From positions 1 through 64,000 of the forward strand of contig UWYS01000011.1 of assembly GCA_900291925.1 (NCBI GenBank): a stretch of 64,000 bases of DNA, written 5' to 3'. This document shows, piece by piece, positions 44,158 through 55,233 of this stretch. The notes below the pieces were generated by a model. It saw only the letters and a list, made by a program, of their open reading frames with translations. It did no database searches and had not been told where the DNA came from. Positions within the stretch are counted from its first letter, which is position 1, and the number at the start of each line of letters is the position of its first letter. The position numbers were made by a program, and so were the translations under genes. Source of the stretch: Thecaphora thlaspeos (lineage: Eukaryota > Basidiomycota > Ustilaginomycetes > Urocystidales > Glomosporiaceae).

Positions 44158-46196
44158 ACGCGTGTGTAGGTGTATTGGGCAGGAAAAGCTGCCGCAGCAG
44201 TGGCGGCGACAGCGAACAGCAGAGAGAAGATGGAGGAGGGGCTTCAGCCAACGGACTAACGAGACAGCCACCCAGCTGCCAGTTAGGCTTCATATGTTCT
44301 CAAGGCGTCCCCACCGGAGACTGGCAATCCACACGGCCAAGTTCGGCCTCGGGTCATCCTTCCCGTCCATGGATCCTTCCTCTTTCTGCCATTGCATGGT
44401 CAGCCTATACTTTCTATCTATTGCAATGTTCCTGTCTCCTATTCGCTGCCTTCGTCCGCTGTTCGTGTGAGATGAGACTCGCTCCGACTACGAACCACCT
44501 GATTGATTGTTTCTAACTTGGTCCTTACGTCACTGGGCTGGTACGGGCCTGGACCGCAGATCAGTCTAGTTCCCTGCGACTCTCCTGATATGATCCCGAT
44601 GTTTCGCGGCAGTATCGAGGTGGGTCGCGAAGCTGACCCGATATTGCATGCCTGTATCCAGAGGTGACCGTAACGATAGCAGTGGAGGTGCAAGCCCCAC
44701 CCCATCTCTTAGCTCTTGGTCACATCCGTCCGTCTGCCCAATCAGATTGATACGGGCCACGGGATCCCGACGATATCACGGCCCGAACGGAAAGGGGCAG
44801 AGGTCTGTCCCTCCTTCATTTCGGACTTGGACTGACCGGCCTTGCAAAGCGTCAGCTAGGAGTGAGACGTTGGAGGTTCGTAACGATGTGACCCTACCTT
44901 GGCTGACGACGCGCACAGAGGAAAGGTCACTGAGACGTCGTCATGGGTAGGAGAAAAGAGGCGGTGTCGGAGAGACGGTCGCGACCTCTTCCGTGGTGAT
45001 TACTTATCGACTTGCAAGCTTACAGAGATATCGTAAGAGACAAGTATCTGTAGAGCCCGATCGTCGGCGTGCTGGCATGAGGACGTCGACTATGGGAAAG
45101 ACAGTCCCGCCATTTCGGTCTCGCGCGCCCAACGGCGGACCATCGGATGTTACCTTGTCTGTAGATAACCTCCCACACAATGACAAAGAATTCCCACCCA
45201 GACTCTGTCTGTGGTGCACAATGACTAAACTGGCTGTTTCGATTCAAAGGCAGTGAGAAGGGTCCTTGGAGACTGTAAAGGCCGGCGAGGCGGTACTTGG
45301 GATGAATTGATTGACGGAAGCACGCGATGCTTAGCGACGCTATTCCTTCCCTGCTGACGGTGTCGTAACTTCACGCTTTTTCCCCACATCAAAAGATGGG
45401 TCAGAGTCGTCCTTGCCCTTCCTTTCGTCTTTGAGGCTTTTTGGCACTCACTGAGTGAAGACCAGTACCTGTTGGATGCTCGGGCCCAAGCCGCCGAGGT
45501 GGGCTGAAAGGCGCGCGGTTCGGCGCTGCCACCCTCATTTCAACGCCCACGGTGCCGAGGTGGGTGCAACTTGACCGACAATGCCTACTTTCTCACCCCA
45601 CCAGCTCTCCGTAGCACATTGGATAAGACGCATAGACCCGCACCTATCCCGCCTGCCGCCCTTCGTCCACCGCCCTGAGGAGGCGGTCGTTGACCTGACT
45701 GCTCGTCGTTCAGGACGAACGGACGTTGCTCGGGGAATAGGACTTCAGAGGGGCGTATTGCGTTCGAAGTGGGGCAAGAAAGGCTCAAACGGGCTGACGG
45801 AAGAATAGAAAGCGACAATATCGTCAGCCAGAAGGCGATGTCGCCATCGTCCTCCACCGTGATCCATGCACCGAGGCGTGGGCTCCGTGATGCCATGCGT
45901 CCATTGTGCCAGCGTCGACTTGCTCCCCAACCACCCTTTGCTCTTCGGCCGCTGACCAAGCCAGCTCTTGCGGAAGCAAAATCCCGGGGCTCAGCACACC
46001 GGAGCACCGGGGAGCGATTTACCCTCAGCCCCCACCTTACAGCCCTCTGCGCATGTACCCATCCCTGAGACTCAGTCTTTGACGACTCGCGCTGGTCGGA
46101 GCAGGCCCTTCCCCAGAGGGGCTGGTCTTTCCCAGGAGTGATGTGGCCGCTGCTTCTACGGGCCACCGTCGCCCCCTTAGGCCACGGAGAAAGGCA

Positions 46197-46201
46197 TATA
46201 A
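46197..46201 (+). promoter_or_regulatory. TATA box of secreted-protein gene
   Basis: TATAA within ggcatataacccgg, about 200 bp upstream of the ATG at 46399, followed by a C/T-rich leader. Suggests a strong, regulated promoter; inference. Confidence 0.5.
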
Positions 46202-46398
46202 CCCGGCACTCTTCCCTGCCCAGCCTATTCCGCCTTTCCTCATCCCATCCAACCCTTTCATTCCCGTCCTCTCTAATACCTCTTCCCTACACCTCAAGCC
46301 CCACTTCCAACGCCCCCAGTCTCATCGCCCAGCTTTACGACCACTACTCCTACCACTCTCATCCCATCTTGCCCACTACAACGAAAATTAACCCCAAC

Positions 46399-47703
46399 AT
46401 GAAGGTTTCCATCGCTCTCATTGCCGCCGCCATCGCCGTCGGCACGGCGGCTGCGAAAGAGTGCAACTCAGGCTGTTGCATTAAGGTCCCGAACGGCTAC
46501 AGTGTCGAAGGTGATAGCGTGACGGACCTCGGCAACAACATCAGAGCCCTCGAAGCGGGCTCCCTCTACCTGTTAAAAGATGGCCAGAGGCAAGCCACGT
46601 TCAAGGTCACCAAGAACCATCACTGCAAGGCCATCAGCCACCGCAAGAATGCCCATTTCACATCTAGCGGTCGCACTGCGGTGAAGGGCGACTCCCTTGT
46701 CGGAAAGGGAGTGTTCGAGTTCCACAATAGCTCGAATCAGGACAAGCACTTCGAGTACAAGACGGATCGGACCGAGAAGGGAGAGACATTCTCCGGCGGT
46801 CGCAATACAGTCCACAATGGCAACTTCGATTACGAGGGTCAGCACCAGACTTACAGCAAGGACGCCAAGGACAAGCACGTCGATGTCAAGCAGAAGTCGA
46901 GCGAATGGTCTACCAACGACGGCCGAAACGAGAGGTATGGCAACGAGAACGGCAACAGTGTCGGTGGCTACTTTAACAGCAAGGGCGGCGACAAGAAGTC
47001 CTTCGAAAAGAACATCGATGAGAACCATAAGTGGGGCAAAGGTCACAGCCGCGGTGGAGCCGTCACCTTCGGCAAAGGCCAAGACGGAGAAACCACCGCC
47101 TACAACTACGACCAGGGATCTCAGGGCGGTAAAACGTGGAACCATGAGCACCAGAAGGGCACCCACGAGGCCGAGCACTACAGTCAGGGCGCGGGAGGCA
47201 TTGTCGGTGGATACAACGGCTACGACGCCCAGGGCTACTTGCGTTCCGGCAAGAAGAACAGCGGCCACTACGAGAGCTCCAAGGACACTGGTAACAAGTT
47301 CCACAAGTCCTGGAACAAAGGCAATGGTGTTGAGCACGACAACTGGGGTTACCCCACGGGCTCAGGCACCCGGGACGCCGGCAACATCAAAGGCGGCCAC
47401 AGGCACACCGAGTCAACTGAGGCCGACCGCTATGAGCGTGCGAACAACGGAATCGGCGGACACGCAGGCCCCGACGGCATCCACGGCGGCTACCACTCGA
47501 ATGAACAATCGGGTCAGCGCTACCGCCACGACGAAAAGGACGAGAGCAACCTTAACTACGCCCGCCAAAAGTCGTACAAAGGCTCCCACGGCAGCGGTCG
47601 TCAGTGGGAGGCGGGCTCCTCATCGTCGAGCAGTGAATCCTCAGAGGAGCGCACCAGCCAGAGTTCGAACGACCAGAACGGAACCATCAACAAGGGCAAG
47701 TAA
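46399..47703 (+). CDS. Secreted Gly/His/Lys/Ser-rich protein, unknown function
   Basis: 434 residues, intronless. The N-terminus is a clear signal peptide (MKVSIALIAAAIAVGTAAAK, cleavage probably after the Ala run). The only cysteines are four near the mature N-terminus: KECNSGCCIKV and NHHCKA. The rest is hydrophilic and compositionally biased, with loosely repeated units such as GxNxGG, YNGYDAQGY, HGGYHSNEQSGQRYRHD, and a Ser/Glu-rich C-terminus. No transmembrane segment, GPI signal or known domain is visible. It stands alone in a gene-poor AT-richer zone with a TATA promoter. A cell-wall or host-interface (effector-like) protein is possible, but this is inference from location and secretion only. 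The frame starting further upstream at 46138 adds no plausible sequence; the signal peptide fixes the ATG. Confidence 0.8.
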   Translation: MKVSIALIAAAIAVGTAAAKECNSGCCIKVPNGYSVEGDSVTDLGNNIRALEAGSLYLLKDGQRQATFKVTKNHHCKAISHRKNAHFTSSGRTAVKGDSLVGKGVFEFHNSSNQDKHFEYKTDRTEKGETFSGGRNTVHNGNFDYEGQHQTYSKDAKDKHVDVKQKSSEWSTNDGRNERYGNENGNSVGGYFNSKGGDKKSFEKNIDENHKWGKGHSRGGAVTFGKGQDGETTAYNYDQGSQGGKTWNHEHQKGTHEAEHYSQGAGGIVGGYNGYDAQGYLRSGKKNSGHYESSKDTGNKFHKSWNKGNGVEHDNWGYPTGSGTRDAGNIKGGHRHTESTEADRYERANNGIGGHAGPDGIHGGYHSNEQSGQRYRHDEKDESNLNYARQKSYKGSHGSGRQWEAGSSSSSSESSEERTSQSSNDQNGTINKGK

Positions 47704-49164
47704 ACCCTCGTTATTTCCGTCATTGTCGCCAATGCTCCTGCCCCTGCTGTTGACGTCGCAGTGGCAGTCTCCACGGTCGACCAGAAAACGGTAGCCCAGG
47801 CCGGAGCCCCATCCACATCTCTACGGTGTGGCGCTTGCTAGTTCGCAGGCGTTTCTCGTCCAGGCTTGTCCAGAGCTTGGATCCTTCCCCGTTCTCCGCT
47901 CAGTCCAGTCACCTACAGTCAGCCTTCATCATTCCTTATTATTTCCTCACAGATTATAAAACCCACTAAAAAGCGAGATCCTTTTTACGAGACCTCTTAC
48001 TGTATTACGAACAATTCAAACTCGATCTGTTCCCGGTGGTTGTAGGGCCTCTAGTCTCTCTCCGAGATATGACTTTGCTTCTACCTTTCCACTGCATCGT
48101 GTTTTCCTCAATATTCAATTTTGTCTTAGCCTTTCCGCTTTCAATGGTTTTATTGCGTCGATAGATTTCTTCAGGTTTTCTCGATGCGATCAAGCCAGCA
48201 GAGGTGCTTAGACTACTTGAATTCCCAATTTCATTCGTTTCATCCCCAAACTTCACTCTTGCTCTGTGGTTTTAAGGGTCTCTTGACTTTCCGATGCGGG
48301 CATGAAGCTGAGCCAGCAGGTAGTTTAGTGAACGAAGCGTACGGCTTGATCAAGGCCTTTTTTCTCCCCTATTTTTCATTTCCTCTTTTTCTCCCCCACA
48401 ACCTGCTTCGGGGATCCTTAGGGTCGTCTTTACCGTCGCTCGGTAGCTCGTAAGGACACGTAGCGACAAACTCCTCTTCGACTGGCACCTCAAGCGTCTA
48501 AAACGGTCTACCCGGCTGAGGAAGAGTACAACGAGATGTTTTCTGGTCAGGAGATGGCGAGAAAGATGAAATGCGTGCATTTGCCAATTTGCGGTCGAGG
48601 AAAGGGACCAGCTAAACCGTATCTGCCTTGGACCGTATCTTTTCCCCTCCACCTTCTGCCCCTTTTCTTGTTGCTATGACCGCCATGTGTCCCCGTACAA
48701 AGCCTCCTGGCGCTAGTCTCGATGTAGATGGGACGGAGGAGAACGAGAATGAACGGAAGGAAGAAAGGTCCGAGTGATCGTCGAAAGAGTGTGCTGCGTA
48801 TCGCAGAGATATAGAGATGTAGATGGGAGGAACGCGACATGTACAGGTGGGTTGAGAAGAAACAGGGGCAACTGTAGGATCGGGGCATGGAGGGAAAGGG
48901 CGATACGTGTACATGGTATATTCCCCTTCTGGGTCAGTCTTTCGTCATTTAGGGCGCTTTCCACTCGCTTGGTCCTCTTCACCCTTTCTTGACGATACGC
49001 CGCCCCAGAAAGGCTCGGCAGTAAGGGAGGGAGGAGGCAGGGGCAAGCAGCAACAAAGCTCTCGGGGAGGACGGTCGAGCATCGGGCATTGGAGGGCCGT
49101 CGGAGCCGGGTGCAGGCTTCTTGTGTCGCGCCGATCGAGATCCGGCCGTGGCCGTGGCTCAGCC
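47704..49164. other. Convergent 3' intergenic region, AT-richer
   Basis: 1.46 kb between the secreted-protein gene and SHO1. 47930-48560 is the least GC-rich part of the window. A short motif with gccagcag (about 48190 and 48312) is partly repeated. No supported gene or transposon end. Confidence 0.45.
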
Positions 49165-50546
49165 CTAGAGAAGCTGCATGTAGTTGTTCGGAACGATGCC
49201 CGTCTCGCCGCTGGCCTTCTTGGCCTGCCACCACTTGCCCGAGTTGTCGACAATGTCGAGAACCTCCCCCTTGGAGAAGGAGATCTCTGTCGGGTCGTTG
49301 GCGTTGGCCTGGTAGGCGTAGAGCGCCCTCGCCTTGTAGCCGTAGTCCTGCTGCGTGCCCTCGCCCTGGCTCCGCGCCACAGACGGCGAGCCAGGCGCAA
49401 TATTGTTGTGCGAGGTGACCGAGGGCGCGCCTCCGAGGTCTGCAGAGGCCCCTCCTGCTCCACCGCCGAGGCCGCCGCTTTGACTACCAATCACCGCATC
49501 GCCGCCCTGTCGGCTTCGCATGCTGGGGCTCTGCGCGAGCTTCGATGCTCCAAGCCCGGTGCCGTTGGCTGTCGTGATGTCGGTTGCCGAAGGGCTGTGG
49601 CCGTACGCCGGCTGGTAGCCACCGGATGCGGCGCCGCCCTGGAACCCACCGCCCGAGTAGGCCGAGCCGTTGCCCATGCCTCCGCCGCCGTAACCGCCTG
49701 CTCCGCCCCCGCCGACGCGCATGCCAGGTCCGGCGCCGCCGTATCTTCCGCCGCCTCGGCTGCCGGGGCTGCTGAGGCCCTGATTGGTACGGTTGAGGAT
49801 GGCGAAGACCGGCGATTCGTCCTCGCTAGTAAGATAGAGCAGCCATACGAGGTTGCTGATGGTCATGAGGAAGTATCCGGCGGCGACCGCCTGGAGGCTG
49901 CTCGTGTCCGAATAGATGCCACTGTTGATGCCCGAGACTGCAAACACGAGCGCGACGGCGTCAAAGGCAACCAGTTGCAGCCGTGCTATCGCGAGGCTAT
50001 CTGTGATGACACAGACGGTCATGCCGGCGATGAGGAAGAACTCGAGGAAGATGGAAAACCAGAGCACGCCCTGGCGGGTACTGCCGGCCTCAGCCACGAT
50101 CTGTCCGATGAAGGCCACGAACCATCCGATGAACGCAAAGGTGAATGTTACCAGGAGGATCTTGTGGGCGAAGAGAAGTCTGTGCGGTGGCACGTAGGAG
50201 AGGCAAAGGGTAATAACATGAGCCTTACATTCTTCTTTCGAACTCGCAGTCTTCCACAGACCGTCAGCTTGGTAGTCTGTGTTGCAATAAGCCCTGCACA
50301 CGAGCCTGAGGCCCGGCTGCGTCCGGCTGCCTGCAGGCCTTGTAGTGTCCGTCTCGAGGAAGAGCTCCTCTGAACGCTCTCCGGCACAAGGCGCACCGCT
50401 CTTCCAACGGGCGATCGAGTGGAAAGGCCGGCTGTGACGTTCGATCTGACTCGTTTTTGCTTTTGCCTGAAACTAGAAGGCTGATCAAACGCTACTCACC
50501 CGATATCAAAGCCACCGCCTCCTCCGCCTCCTCGTTGGCCTGCCAT
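49165..50546 (-). CDS. SHO1: SHO1 osmosensor, four-TM SH3 membrane protein
   Basis: Plasma-membrane adaptor feeding the HOG and filamentation MAPK pathways; its SH3 domain binds PBS2-type MAPKK. Exon 1 is 50546-50500 (47 nt) and exon 2 is 50179-49165; the intron of 320 bp is the longest here. Joining reads GFDIGLLFAHKILLVTFTFA; about 353 residues. Four membrane helices lie at about 24-43, 54-74, 82-99 and 112-131. A Gly-rich cytoplasmic linker (GGGGAGGYGGGGMGNG) follows, then a C-terminal SH3 domain at about 297-353 (ARALYAYQANANDPTEISFS, GKWWQAKKASGETGIVPNNY). Length and order match the family. Exon 1 is short and less certain; the phase and the GTGAGT donor support it. Confidence 0.9.
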
Positions 50547-51683
50547 TATGCTTTGTTTTGTGCTAGTCCACACGACAAGAGGGCCTCCTGCGTTCTGCGT
50601 TCACTTGATGTGGAGCTGGACTTGGTCTGTGCCGGACTTCGATCGTGTTTGTGGCTAGAGAAGGGACTCGCCAGCGGTGCCACTCCAGGTGCGTGTGCGG
50701 TGGCGGAGATGGTGCTGAATGCGATTGTGTCGCGCCTGGTACTAATGTCAGAAGGTGGAGCGTCGTAGATCGCTAGGGGATGGAGCTGGTGCTGCTGACG
50801 ATGCCACTATTGTGGTTGCAGCGTTGATGGCGAAGAGCTGGTGTTGGGTGGTAGTGGTGAAGGTGGAAGGGAGAAATACAGCGGAGTGGAACGGAAGAAC
50901 GAGCCAATGCAATGAGAAAGCTGTGGAGAGTGGAAGAGAGGAAGGTCGAGGCGACGCTGTTCGTCAAAGTGCACGAGCGAGCGAGGTGAGAGAGAGTCCG
51001 AGCGAGGCTGTGTGTCTCGATAGAGGGGGGGGCGCAGGCAGGCCCGAACAACCACACACACACACGCGCAGAACCGACCCTTCGCTTGATTTTTGGGCCC
51101 GACGCGGCGGCGGGCAAAGGCCTGCCACATCGCTCACGCTCAGGGGCCACACATCGGCAGGCCATGTTTTGTGGTTGTGCTTCTGCGCGCAGCGCACACA
51201 GCCAGGTAACGGGGCAGGCAGGCAGGCTTACTGTAGAGCCACGAACATTCTTAGATTCTTACCATTTCTTGAAAGCCCTCTTGCCTCTTGGCCGGAATTG
51301 TACTGTACGGTTGAAAGCAAGGCAGCTTCAACCATCCCGGCCTCCTACACATCGTACCATCGTCGCCGCCGTCACGTCTGGACGATGTCCGGCGCGGAAC
51401 GGTCCGGCGGATGTCCCGGGCTACGGCTAGAGCGAGAGCGAGGCAACCTTCTCCCAGGGGGGCCCGGTTGCCTGACCTTTCCTGCCTGTCGCCGGCAGCG
51501 CAGCGGCCGCGGCCTGGCGCGGAAGGCCCGCACGTCCATTCCTCTCTCTTGCCATGCCGCGGCTTGCTGGCAGGCCCACACACTAGGGTGACTCCACACT
51601 CTGACTGCGCCGAGCATACAAGCGTATCGCACTTCGCTCGGTGGCTGCTTCGAACGTGCTCATTGCAGTCTGCCGCTCCCGAC
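50547..51683. other. Intergenic region upstream of SHO1
   Basis: 1.1 kb upstream of SHO1 and downstream of the cyclo-ligase gene. It has TACTGTA motifs at 51232 and 51299, a CACA run at about 51053-51065, and a pyrimidine-biased minus strand. The long + frame at 50755-51591 lacks an ATG and is not gene-like. Confidence 0.45.
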
Positions 51684-52941
51684 TCACTCGTCGCCTGGGA
51701 TCCATCGGGGCGATCCGCGAATGCAGAGCTGCGGCGACAGGATCGCGTCTAGGATGCGGTCCCTCTCGTCGGTCGGCACCCTCGACCCTTCAGCCAGCAC
51801 CTGCTGCGACAGCGCCAGCGCCACTGGAATCGGCCACATACATGATAAGAGAGTGAGGATCACAGGTATTCAGGCAGTGGAGTCAGCCGCCAGCCATGGG
51901 GCATCAACTGGTCGAGCCATTCAGCCTCTTGCGAACACTCACCAGTGACGGGACCAGGCCTTCCTCTACCTCGGGCCCACTGATCGGCTCGACTAAAGTA
52001 CCTATCGTAGTAGCCTTTGCCATGGCCCAGCCTCCCTCCGTCGACGTCAAAAGCAACGCCGGGTGCCAGGATAAGGTCAAGACCGTTGCCTCCGGTTGAA
52101 TCCGTCAAAGCTGACGATGGCGTGCAAGGACGAGCGAGGCATTCGGATGTGATAGATGTGTGTGAGCACAGCGTACTGACGGCAATCTCTCACCGTGTCG
52201 AAGAGCACCATTCGCCAAGCTCACCTTCCTCGCGCAGAGTGCCATCTTCGTACGTCAGCTCGGGCTCCCTGATTCCCCACCGGTTGGGCTTCATCGACTC
52301 GTACTCGCCCACGCTGCGCAGCCGCAACATCACCATGTCATTGGCGAATGTCGTCGCGGTCGGAGTGGGAGCAGCATTGATCGTCGGACCCTTGGCTGCT
52401 GCCGGATCGACTGGCGAGGCAAATAGCGGCACGTACAAGCTCTTACCTGTTGGCGTCAAAGCGAGGACAGAGACCCAAGACCGGTAACATAACAGCGTCA
52501 GGGCGATGTGGTTCTCCCTCTTCGACACAGACCTGTGCTTGCTGCTCACCGTCCCTGAGAATCGCGCGGCAAAGATCATCGGTCACCATCTCCTCAGCCT
52601 CCATGTTGACGTACACGCTGATGGAACGTGCGCTGCGGTAGGTCGGCGAGCTCAGGATCTTGCGGGCCACCCTCTGTGCTGATCCCCGGCAGTCAAAATT
52701 CACAAAGCAAGCAGCACGGGGTCGATAGGGTCAGCGTGGCGGCTCTCCCCCTGTCCAGCACCGATCGCTTTAGCTGTAGAGCACATGATTCGGGCGGGCG
52801 GTGCTCCTCACATTGCGAGGCAATTTCGTCCTTGGTCAACGAGCCCAGCGTGGCGGCCATCGACTTTCGCAGGGCGCGCTTGGCGGCCTTGATGGCCGTC
52901 ACCGAAGAGGAAGCGGGGGCCGCCATCGTCTCGGCAGGCAT
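51684..52941 (-). CDS. FAU1: 5-formyltetrahydrofolate cyclo-ligase (five exons)
   Basis: Converts 5-formyl-THF to 5,10-methenyl-THF with ATP, in folate one-carbon metabolism. No single frame shows the gene. I assembled exons 52941-52812, 52678-52550, 52446-52225, 52110-51943 and 51823-51684; every junction has GT..AG and keeps phase (introns 103-133 bp or so, 119 for the last). Product about 262 residues. Motifs: [13 protein letters not shown] (substrate-binding start), [65 protein letters not shown] and the ATP/substrate loop [15 protein letters not shown], then [21 protein letters not shown] second ATG five codons in is also possible. Divergent from PRPP synthetase. Confidence 0.88.
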
Positions 52942-53513
52942 CCGATGTTTCTCGACTGGACCGTCGGAGAAAGCTTATACGGTTAGGATCGGGGTGGAGA
53001 GTGAGAGAAGGGAAGGGAAGCTAAGGCAAAGGGAGATGGACGAGCCGGACGGTGAACGATTCAAGGTTAAGTCCTCTGAGAAGATCCGAGACCCCGGGCA
53101 GGGTCCGGGGAGCCAAGCCGAAGGCGGCTGGTGCTCGGAACCGCCGTTGGGTCAAGGGACGCAGCCGGCCGCTAAATTTTCTCTCCACACATCCGCTGTC
53201 CCCGGGCTGAAGCGGGCCAAGGAGAAGGGCTTCCTTTCTTCGGAAGGAGCCAGGCTTGAGATAGAGCTCGGGGGGGAGACATGTCTTGATTGCAACCTCT
53301 GACCTTCATTCTGTCGTCGTCGACTAGTCTTGACAATCACCTGTCCACACCCTCTTTCATCACACCGTACTCTCGCGCTTCCTCGCCGGAATCCTTTCGC
53401 TATCGGCGCTTTGTCTCAGCAAACAGCACTTGCACTCGTCCCGCCTCGGCTCGTCCTGTCGCACCGCCTTCCGGGCCTGACTCGTCTTCGTCCATAACCC
53501 CTGAACTCTCACA
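52942..53513. promoter_or_regulatory. Divergent promoter, FAU1 / PRPP synthetase
   Basis: 572 bp shared by two genes of folate and nucleotide supply. No factor site I can name; C/T-rich leader towards the PRS start. Confidence 0.5.
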
Positions 53514-55233
53514 ATGCCCGGAGTCAACTCGATCCGACTGCTAACGGGTAAGCCGGCCTGACTTTGATACGATGGATAGGTTCTCGAAGGTGTTTCGTCT
53601 GCTGACCACATGACGCCGCTCGCTTGTCCTGCGAACGACAAATTTCATCGAGCTACAGGCAACAGCCACCCGGAGCTGGCCCAGCTCGTCGCGGACAGGT
53701 GCGCCTCGGAAACTCCTCCCGACCTTACCAGCATTCTCCTGCCGATTCGCCGCTGACCTTATGCACGCCTTTGCCCCCCATCCGTCCGTCCCTTAGGCTC
53801 GGCATCCCGCTCACGCCATGCATCTGCAAGAAGTTTGCTGACCAGTCGATTGACGTCCGCATCGGCAGCTCCGTCCGCGACGAGGATGTCTACGTCCTCC
53901 AGACGGGCAACTCGCCCTATACCGACCCTAACGACTCACTGATGGAGCTTCTCATCCTCCTCTCGGCCTGCAAGACGGCCTCGGCGCGCCGGATCACGGC
54001 CGTCATCCCGTCGTTTCCTTACTCGCGCCACGACAAGAAGGACAAGAGCCGCGCCCCTATCACCGCCAAGCTCGCCGCAAACATGCTCACCGTCGCCGGC
54101 GCAGACCACGTCATCACCATGGATCTTCACGCCAGCCAAATCCAGGGCTTCTTTGATATCCCTGTCGACAACCTCACCAGCGAGCCCAGCGTCGCTCGCT
54201 GGATCCGCTCCAAAGTCGACAACTGGAGGGAAGCCATCATCGTGAGCCCGGACGCCGGCGGCGCAAAGCGCGCCACGTCGCTTGCTGATGCGCTCGGAGT
54301 CGATTTTGCCCTCATCAACCGCAACCGCAAGCGCGAGCAGAACAAGCGCATCCGCGCCGCTCAGAAGAAGGAGATGGGGCTCTCAAGCAAGTCGTCGTTT
54401 GACGACCTCCGCTCCGGACTCAGCACGCCCATGTCGAGCTCCATTCTTCTCGACGGCACAGGGCTCAACTCGACCGCCGCCCCTTCGCAGCCCGTCGGGA
54501 GCAGCAGCGTCTCGGCCCGGCTCGTCGCCCTGAAGAACGCCGAGAAGGCCGCCGAGGCCGACCAGCGATTTGGTTCCCTCACCGGGGACGGAGCGGCGGC
54601 CGGCTCCAAGCACACCTACAGCGACATCGCCAACGGCGTCAAGTGCGCCGAGACGGGAGAGTGGATCATGACCGATGGCGAGGGGCACCGCGTCCGCAGC
54701 GGCGGAGCCCGCGACCGCAACGAGGGCAGCACCGAGGCTGACGACTCGGACGATGAGACGACGACACGTATGGAGATCCTCGTCGGCGACGTCAAGGGCA
54801 AGGTGTGTGCGGTGAGGACGTTGTCTGCGAAGACGAAAGTTTCTGACTCGACCCTTCTTTCCCGTCCCCGCATCCGTGCCCGGTGTCTGTCCACGCCGAA
54901 CCCCAGGTTGCGATTCTGGTCGACGACATGGTCGATACGGGGCGCACGTTAGCGCTGGCCGCCAAGACGCTCGGAGACGCGGGTGCGGCCAAGGTGTATG
55001 CCATCATCACGCACGGCCTGCTGAGCGGCCAGTCGGTCGAGCTTCTTAAGAAGCTGAGCCTCGAAAAGCTCGTCGTGACCAACACGATTGCCAACACCGA
55101 CAACGCGGCGCTGAGCGGCGGCAAGCTCGAGATCATGGACGTCTCGGCCGTCATCGGAGAGACGATCCGCAGGTCGCACCATGGCGAGTCGATCTCGCAG
55201 CTCTTTAGGCAGGATGCCGAGATGATGTTCTGA
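53514..55233 (+). CDS. Ribose-phosphate pyrophosphokinase (PRPP synthetase), four exons
   Basis: Makes PRPP from ribose 5-phosphate and ATP for purine, pyrimidine, His and Trp synthesis. Exons: 53514-53547 (34 nt), 53659-53698 (40 nt), 53797-54802 and 54907-55233; about 468 residues. Splicing restores [20 protein letters not shown]. Motifs: [56 protein letters not shown], and the PRPP-binding [16 protein letters not shown] Ser/Ala-rich, acidic insertion of roughly 140 residues (nt about 54340-54770) separates the two PRTase-like halves. Similar long insertions occur in yeast PRS1 and PRS5, so this may be the subunit with a non-catalytic or signalling role. The frame upstream of exon 3 that lacks exons 1-2 is not the start. 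Confidence 0.92.

Larger units (their letters stand above)
43397..46398. other. Gene-poor, AT-richer intergenic region
   Basis: 3 kb. It starts with an AATTTT repeat, has a GT microsatellite at about 44131-44157, and from about 44400 becomes visibly less GC-rich and less biased than the rest of the window. GCCGAGGTGGG occurs twice (about 45494 and 45552). ATG-led frames of 75-100 codons at 44648 and 45581 match nothing I recognise. The end (46190-46398) is the TATA-containing promoter and leader of the secreted-protein gene. Confidence 0.5.

Noticed and set aside
44648..44950. 100-codon ATG-led + frame in the AT-richer desert
   Set aside because: Length is within chance for this composition, and no signal peptide, motif or splice pattern supports it.
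45494..45562. Repeated GCCGAGGTGGG as possible transposon ends
   Set aside because: Only 11 bp, same orientation, about 60 bp apart, with no target duplication or coding remnant.
45585..46166. 193-codon minus-strand frame in the gene-poor zone
   Set aside because: No recognisable domain, ambiguous start, and it overlaps the promoter of the secreted-protein gene. Not enough support to call a gene.
46573..47337. 254-codon minus-strand frame opposite the secreted-protein gene, hydrophobic
   Set aside because: Antisense shadow: Gly/Asn/Lys codons read as Leu/Val on the other strand. The + frame has a real signal peptide, promoter and leader.
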